From: Pusillimonas sp. DMV24BSW_D
Lineage (GTDB): Bacteria > Pseudomonadota > Gammaproteobacteria > Burkholderiales > Burkholderiaceae_B
Assembly (NCBI RefSeq): GCF_011388195.1
Contig: NZ_CP049990.1
Coordinates: forward strand, 186,001 to 250,000
Direction: 5' to 3'
DNA: 64,000 nucleotides
Below are positions 60,969 through 64,000 of the stretch, one piece after another; the stretch's first letter is position 1, and each line of letters starts with the position of its first letter. A program made the position numbers and the translations under genes. Under the pieces are notes generated by a model, which saw only the letters and a list, made by a program, of their open reading frames with translations, ran no database searches and was not told the origin of the DNA.

Positions 60969-61334
60969 ATGCCCCATATCGTTATTGAATACACCCCCAA
61001 CCTAACAGACCTGCCCTTTAACGCCATGCTAGACGCCGTTACACGACGTTTGGCTGAAAGCACCGAAGTACAAGACGAAGCCGACTTGAAAGCACGTGTG
61101 GTGCGCGCCGACCACTTTCGCGTTGGGCTGGAAGACAGGGGGCGTGGATTCATTCACGTAACGGTTCGAATTATGGCAGGCCGCAACGAGCAGGCCAAAC
61201 AAGATTTCAGCCAGCGCGTTACCGATGGCATGCTGGAACACATGCCGCAGTTTGGCAACGAAATGACTGTGCACCTGAGCGTGGAGGTGGTCGATATCGA
61301 CCGAGGGAGCTATCGGAAGGTTAAGATGACGTAA
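60969..61334 (+). CDS. 5-carboxymethyl-2-hydroxymuconate isomerase-like protein
   Basis: 121 residues beginning MPHIVIEYTPNL, so Pro is residue 1 after Met removal, the catalytic base of the tautomerase superfamily. Length and the C-terminal VHLSVEVVDIDRGSYRK fit CHMI (HpcD), which isomerises a ring-cleavage product in homoprotocatechuate degradation. The rest of that pathway is not in the window, so the gene is either an orphan or acts on another muconate. Confidence 0.85.
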   Translation: MPHIVIEYTPNLTDLPFNAMLDAVTRRLAESTEVQDEADLKARVVRADHFRVGLEDRGRGFIHVTVRIMAGRNEQAKQDFSQRVTDGMLEHMPQFGNEMTVHLSVEVVDIDRGSYRKVKMT

Positions 61335-61466
61335 CAATCAGCACTCATCCACCTGACCCTAAGGCTGTTTAGCTGTAAACGAACTAAATTCGGTATTGAC
61401 ACGAAAAACCAATAACGAATATAAATCGTTAATAGCTGTGGTTTGCCTTACTAAAGGAAGTGTCCG

Positions 61467-62729
61467 ATGAAAGTCATTATCGTTGGAGCAGGGATCGGTG
61501 GATTATCGACAGCCCTCGCGCTGCATCATCAAGGCGTAGATTGCGAAATTTACGAGAAGGTTCCGAAACTGTTGCAACAGGGCGTAGGCCTGATGCTGCT
61601 TCCACATGCATCCAAGGTGATGGAGGAACTGGGTGTACTACCTGCACTTGATGAGGTGGGTGTGCGCATCGAGCACACTTATTTCCGTACACGACATGGG
61701 CAGAATGTATGGGACGAACCGCGCGGATTGGCGGCTGGATACGACGTACCGCAGTTTGCCCTTCATCGCGGATACCTCCAGCGTGTTCTGGTAGACGCGG
61801 TCGAGGAACGCCTGCCCGGCGCACTGCATCTTGATGCCGCATTCGAAAGCGTGGAAGAGACCGCCGACGGCGTCGTTGCGCAATTCCGTCGGGCTGATGG
61901 CAGCATCATCAAAGCCAACGCAGACGCCTTGATCGGCGCAGACGGCATTCACTCTGCTGTAAGGCAGCATTTCTATCCAGAAGAAGGTACGCCGCGCTGG
62001 AGCGGCCTGATGCTGTGGCGCGGCTCGGCGGAATGGCCCACCTTCCTGGACGGCCGTACTTACTTGAACACGGGCGGCATGGATGCCAAGTTTGTGTGCT
62101 ACCCGATGGCAGCGGGATCGAAACCCGGCATACAACTGACAAACTGGGCCACGGTCGTACGCCGGGCCGAACCCGGCGGGCCGCCACCTGCACGCGAAGA
62201 GTGGGATCGGCAAGCGCGCCTGGCCGACGTTCAAGAGCTTCTGAAAGTGTTTACCATTCCCGAAGTGGATATCGAAGCGCTGGTGGCCGCCACACCCATG
62301 TTCTGGGAATTCCCCATGTGCGATCGCGACCCGCTTCCGCGCTGGAGTTTCGGCCGTGTCACACTGATGGGCGATGCAGCGCATTCTATGTATCCATTTG
62401 GGGCTAATGGCGCAGCGCAAGCCATTCTTGACAGCAAGGTATTGTCGGAGTGGTTGAGTAAGGAATCGTCTGTGGTCAAGGCGTTCGAGGGTTACGAAAA
62501 CGAGCGCTTGCCGATCGTAAATGAAATTGTTGCGACCAACCGCAGCGGTGGGCCCGAGCGTGTCATCAACGCGGTAGAAAAGCTCTCTCCAGAACCTTTT
62601 AATGACCTTGAAGCCATTCTGCCGTTTGCCGAGCGAAAAGCCATTGTGCATGGTTATGCCAAGTTGGCTGGGTTCTCGAACGAGCAAGTGGCAGCCGGCT
62701 CTTCATCGGGTTCGGGGAAAACAAATTAG
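61467..62729 (+). CDS. FAD-dependent aromatic monooxygenase (salicylate/3-hydroxybenzoate hydroxylase-like)
   Basis: 420 residues with an AAAGGAAG ribosome site. Motifs of class A flavoprotein hydroxylases: GAGIGGLSTALAL for FAD, the middle DALIGADGIHSAVR (DG motif) and the late LMGDAAHSMYPFGANG (GD motif). A single-component NAD(P)H-dependent enzyme that hydroxylates a phenolic acid in the cytoplasm. The preceding gap (61335-61466) probably holds its promoter. Exact substrate not clear. Confidence 0.88.
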   Translation: MKVIIVGAGIGGLSTALALHHQGVDCEIYEKVPKLLQQGVGLMLLPHASKVMEELGVLPALDEVGVRIEHTYFRTRHGQNVWDEPRGLAAGYDVPQFALHRGYLQRVLVDAVEERLPGALHLDAAFESVEETADGVVAQFRRADGSIIKANADALIGADGIHSAVRQHFYPEEGTPRWSGLMLWRGSAEWPTFLDGRTYLNTGGMDAKFVCYPMAAGSKPGIQLTNWATVVRRAEPGGPPPAREEWDRQARLADVQELLKVFTIPEVDIEALVAATPMFWEFPMCDRDPLPRWSFGRVTLMGDAAHSMYPFGANGAAQAILDSKVLSEWLSKESSVVKAFEGYENERLPIVNEIVATNRSGGPERVINAVEKLSPEPFNDLEAILPFAERKAIVHGYAKLAGFSNEQVAAGSSSGSGKTN

Positions 62730-62760
62730 CGCCGCAAGTAAACTCCATGCAGCTTTGACT

Positions 62761-63228
62761 TCATGATTTAGCCTCGGAAGATTGAATAGCATTGTCCACG
62801 CGCGACTGCAAATCAGCCCCAACAAAGCTAGTAAGATCTCCCACAGCACTGGCACGCAGCAATTTCTTTGCAGCTACGTCCAGACAAGATCGAAGTTCAC
62901 CCAACATAGGGCTCGTAACAATTAACACTAATGACGCGCAACGTTTCTGCGTAACGCCCTCGTTAATATAGTTTGCAATTTGCCTGGCGAACTCGGCGCG
63001 CTCTTTCGCACGCACCTCTGTATGTGGTTCAAATTGCGTACCCGCATGGGCAGTTCGCCCATGCCCTTTACCTGCGGCGCCTGTTAAATCACCTTCACGG
63101 GCCTTATCAGAAAGGCGTTGATGCCGATGGTTAAAGTCGGCCAGCTGAGTAAGCGAATGGTCAGCACCAGAGCGCTCAAAACAATAAGCACGTTCAGAAT
63201 TGGCAATCAGAACCCATGTCTTTTCCAT
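62761..63228 (-). CDS. Host-attachment family protein (PF10116-like)
   Basis: 155 residues: WVLIANSERAYCFERS at the start, then FEPHTEVRAKERAEFARQIA, and SLVLIVTSPMLGELR. This is the bacterial family named after an Agrobacterium protein required for attachment to plants, related to the archaeo-eukaryotic release-factor fold. The molecular role is unknown. Convergent with the FAD monooxygenase gene. Confidence 0.82.
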   Translation of the reverse strand: MEKTWVLIANSERAYCFERSGADHSLTQLADFNHRHQRLSDKAREGDLTGAAGKGHGRTAHAGTQFEPHTEVRAKERAEFARQIANYINEGVTQKRCASLVLIVTSPMLGELRSCLDVAAKKLLRASAVGDLTSFVGADLQSRVDNAIQSSEAKS

Positions 63229-63376
63229 TTTGGCTGACCCCGAAGTGAATGGTTATATCGTCATTAGGCCCGCTTCCGTAAGCCCACACTTGGAGTAACC
63301 ACTTTAATCGCGAACCGTGCATCCAAACAGTTGGCCGATTGGCGTAATCCACGCTAGATTGATACGCACATCTGAC

Positions 63377-64000
63377 TTACGTCATGGCATGCCTTAACGG
63401 GTTAATTTCATAATGCGTGCTACGGCCTCCGGATGCGGACTTATGTAGCACCTGATGCTGAAGTAATTCTGTAATGTCGCGCAGTGCTGTATCTTGGGAG
63501 CACTTGGCAAGTAATGCCCACTTGCTGGTCGTCAGCTTGCCTTCAAACCCATCCAGCAATCGGTTCAGCACCTTGATCTGACGCTCATTCATGGGAACAG
63601 CTGCCGCCCATTGCCAAAACCGCGCCTTGATCAGCACCTGGTCCAGCGTTGTGTGCGCTTGTTCGACCGCTTTTAACAATGCGGCCAAGAACCACTGCAA
63701 CCAGGCGGTGACTTCCATATCGCGTTTTTGAGTGCGCTCAAGGATATCGTAATACCCTTTCCGTTCCCGCTGAATTTGTGCTGACAAGCTATAGAAGCGT
63801 TGTGGACTGCCATCTGCTCGCGTCAACAACAAATCGCCTATGGCTCGTGCAATCCGGCCATTACCGTCATCAAAGGGATGCAATGTAACGAACCACAAAT
63901 GACCCAATCCAGCACGAACCAGGGCGGGTTCGTTTGGCGTGGGGTCATTCACCCAAGACAGAAAACGCTTCATTTCGGCGTCAAGGCGTTTAGCCGGGGG
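63377..64000 (-). CDS. Fic-family protein, C-terminal part (cut by window edge)
   Basis: The frame is open past base 64000; an internal ATG at 63973 is probably not the start, since the codons upstream continue (PPAKRLDAE). The full Fic motif HPFDDGNGRIAR is present, so AMP-transfer activity is likely. A C-terminal winged-helix region (KLTTSKWALLAKCSQDTALRDI) and tail follow, as in Fic/DUF4172-type and Fic-HTH proteins. The inhibitory helix, if any, would lie outside the window. Confidence 0.88.
   Translation of the reverse strand, partial: PPAKRLDAEMKRFLSWVNDPTPNEPALVRAGLGHLWFVTLHPFDDGNGRIARAIGDLLLTRADGSPQRFYSLSAQIQRERKGYYDILERTQKRDMEVTAWLQWFLAALLKAVEQAHTTLDQVLIKARFWQWAAAVPMNERQIKVLNRLLDGFEGKLTTSKWALLAKCSQDTALRDITELLQHQVLHKSASGGRSTHYEINPLRHAMT

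Noticed and set aside
61638-62687. Long open frame (about 349 codons) opposite the FAD monooxygenase gene
   Set aside because: Antisense shadow of a gene with clear FAD motifs; its translation has no recognisable domain.
1-64000. CRISPR arrays, insertion sequences, prophage genes, tRNA or rRNA genes
   Set aside because: I saw no direct-repeat arrays, transposase motifs, phage structural genes or recognisable structural RNA genes by eye; a tRNA scan and an IS database search would be needed for certainty.

Overview
The window looks like ordinary chromosome of a betaproteobacterium, most likely an Alcaligenaceae-type member of the Burkholderiales (Pusillimonas/Bordetella-like). That is an inference from moderately high GC, dense operons with ATGA/TAATG junctions, several TRAP and Liv-type transporters and many aromatic-oxidation genes; no rRNA or other marker gene is present to prove it. 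I found no insertion sequence, prophage, CRISPR array, tRNA or rRNA gene. Both edges cut genes: an outer-membrane efflux lipoprotein on the left and a Fic protein on the right.

Layout. 1-3.7 kb: aromatic-acid-type efflux operon (DUF1656, HlyD, FUSC, outer-membrane lipoprotein). 3.7-12.9 kb: Tat-exported amidohydrolase, MarC, Tat-exported aldo/keto reductase, MFS protein, MgtC, MOSC protein, secreted fasciclin protein, MetE-core protein, membrane-anchored hydrolase. 13-17.6 kb: first TRAP transporter with an SDR and an exported hydrolase. 17.8-19.5 kb: glycine-zipper lipoprotein, EF-hand protein, bile-acid-type symporter. 19.5-28.2 kb: livHMGF run into a flavin monooxygenase, a RidA-like protein, a DUF1028 protein and an M20 amidohydrolase, with livK divergent. 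28.4-41.6 kb: LysR regulator and the complete nitrate-assimilation island. 41.6-46.7 kb: Rieske dioxygenase operon with divergent AraC regulator, then a GFA protein. 46.7-52.5 kb: MscS channel, acylphosphatase, and an ArsR-rhodanese/metallo-beta-lactamase/MFS sulfur operon. 52.6-60.7 kb: second TRAP transporter, IclR, LysR/YeiH pair, VOC protein and second Rieske dioxygenase. 61-64 kb: CHMI-like isomerase, FAD monooxygenase, host-attachment protein, Fic protein.

The most informative part is the nitrate island. A NasR-type regulator (NIT plus ANTAR domains) precedes two convergent operons: nirB-nirD-cobA-cysG-like (+) and nitrate transporter-nitrate reductase/flavoprotein fusion (-). Each operon has near-consensus sigma-54 -24/-12 elements, NtrC-like enhancer sites with GCAC-N7-GTGC spacing, and a leader RNA holding two hairpins with hexanucleotide loops that obey the ANTAR rule (A at loop position 1, G at 4) before a strong intrinsic terminator. 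In the transporter leader the second ANTAR hairpin overlaps the 5' arm of the terminator, so binding could directly prevent termination. The predicted logic is AND: nitrogen limitation through NtrC/sigma-54, and nitrate or nitrite through NasR. The fused nitrate reductase carries its own FAD/FMN module, and the cysG-like gene ends in a half-deleted, decayed methyltransferase domain, apparently complemented by the adjacent cobA.

Second in interest is the long liv operon (nine genes if livK is counted), which may encode uptake and degradation of an unidentified amino-acid or amide compound. Its RidA-like protein lacks the catalytic arginine. The operon-leading protein of the first Rieske cluster also looks like an isochorismatase-fold protein without its catalytic triad.
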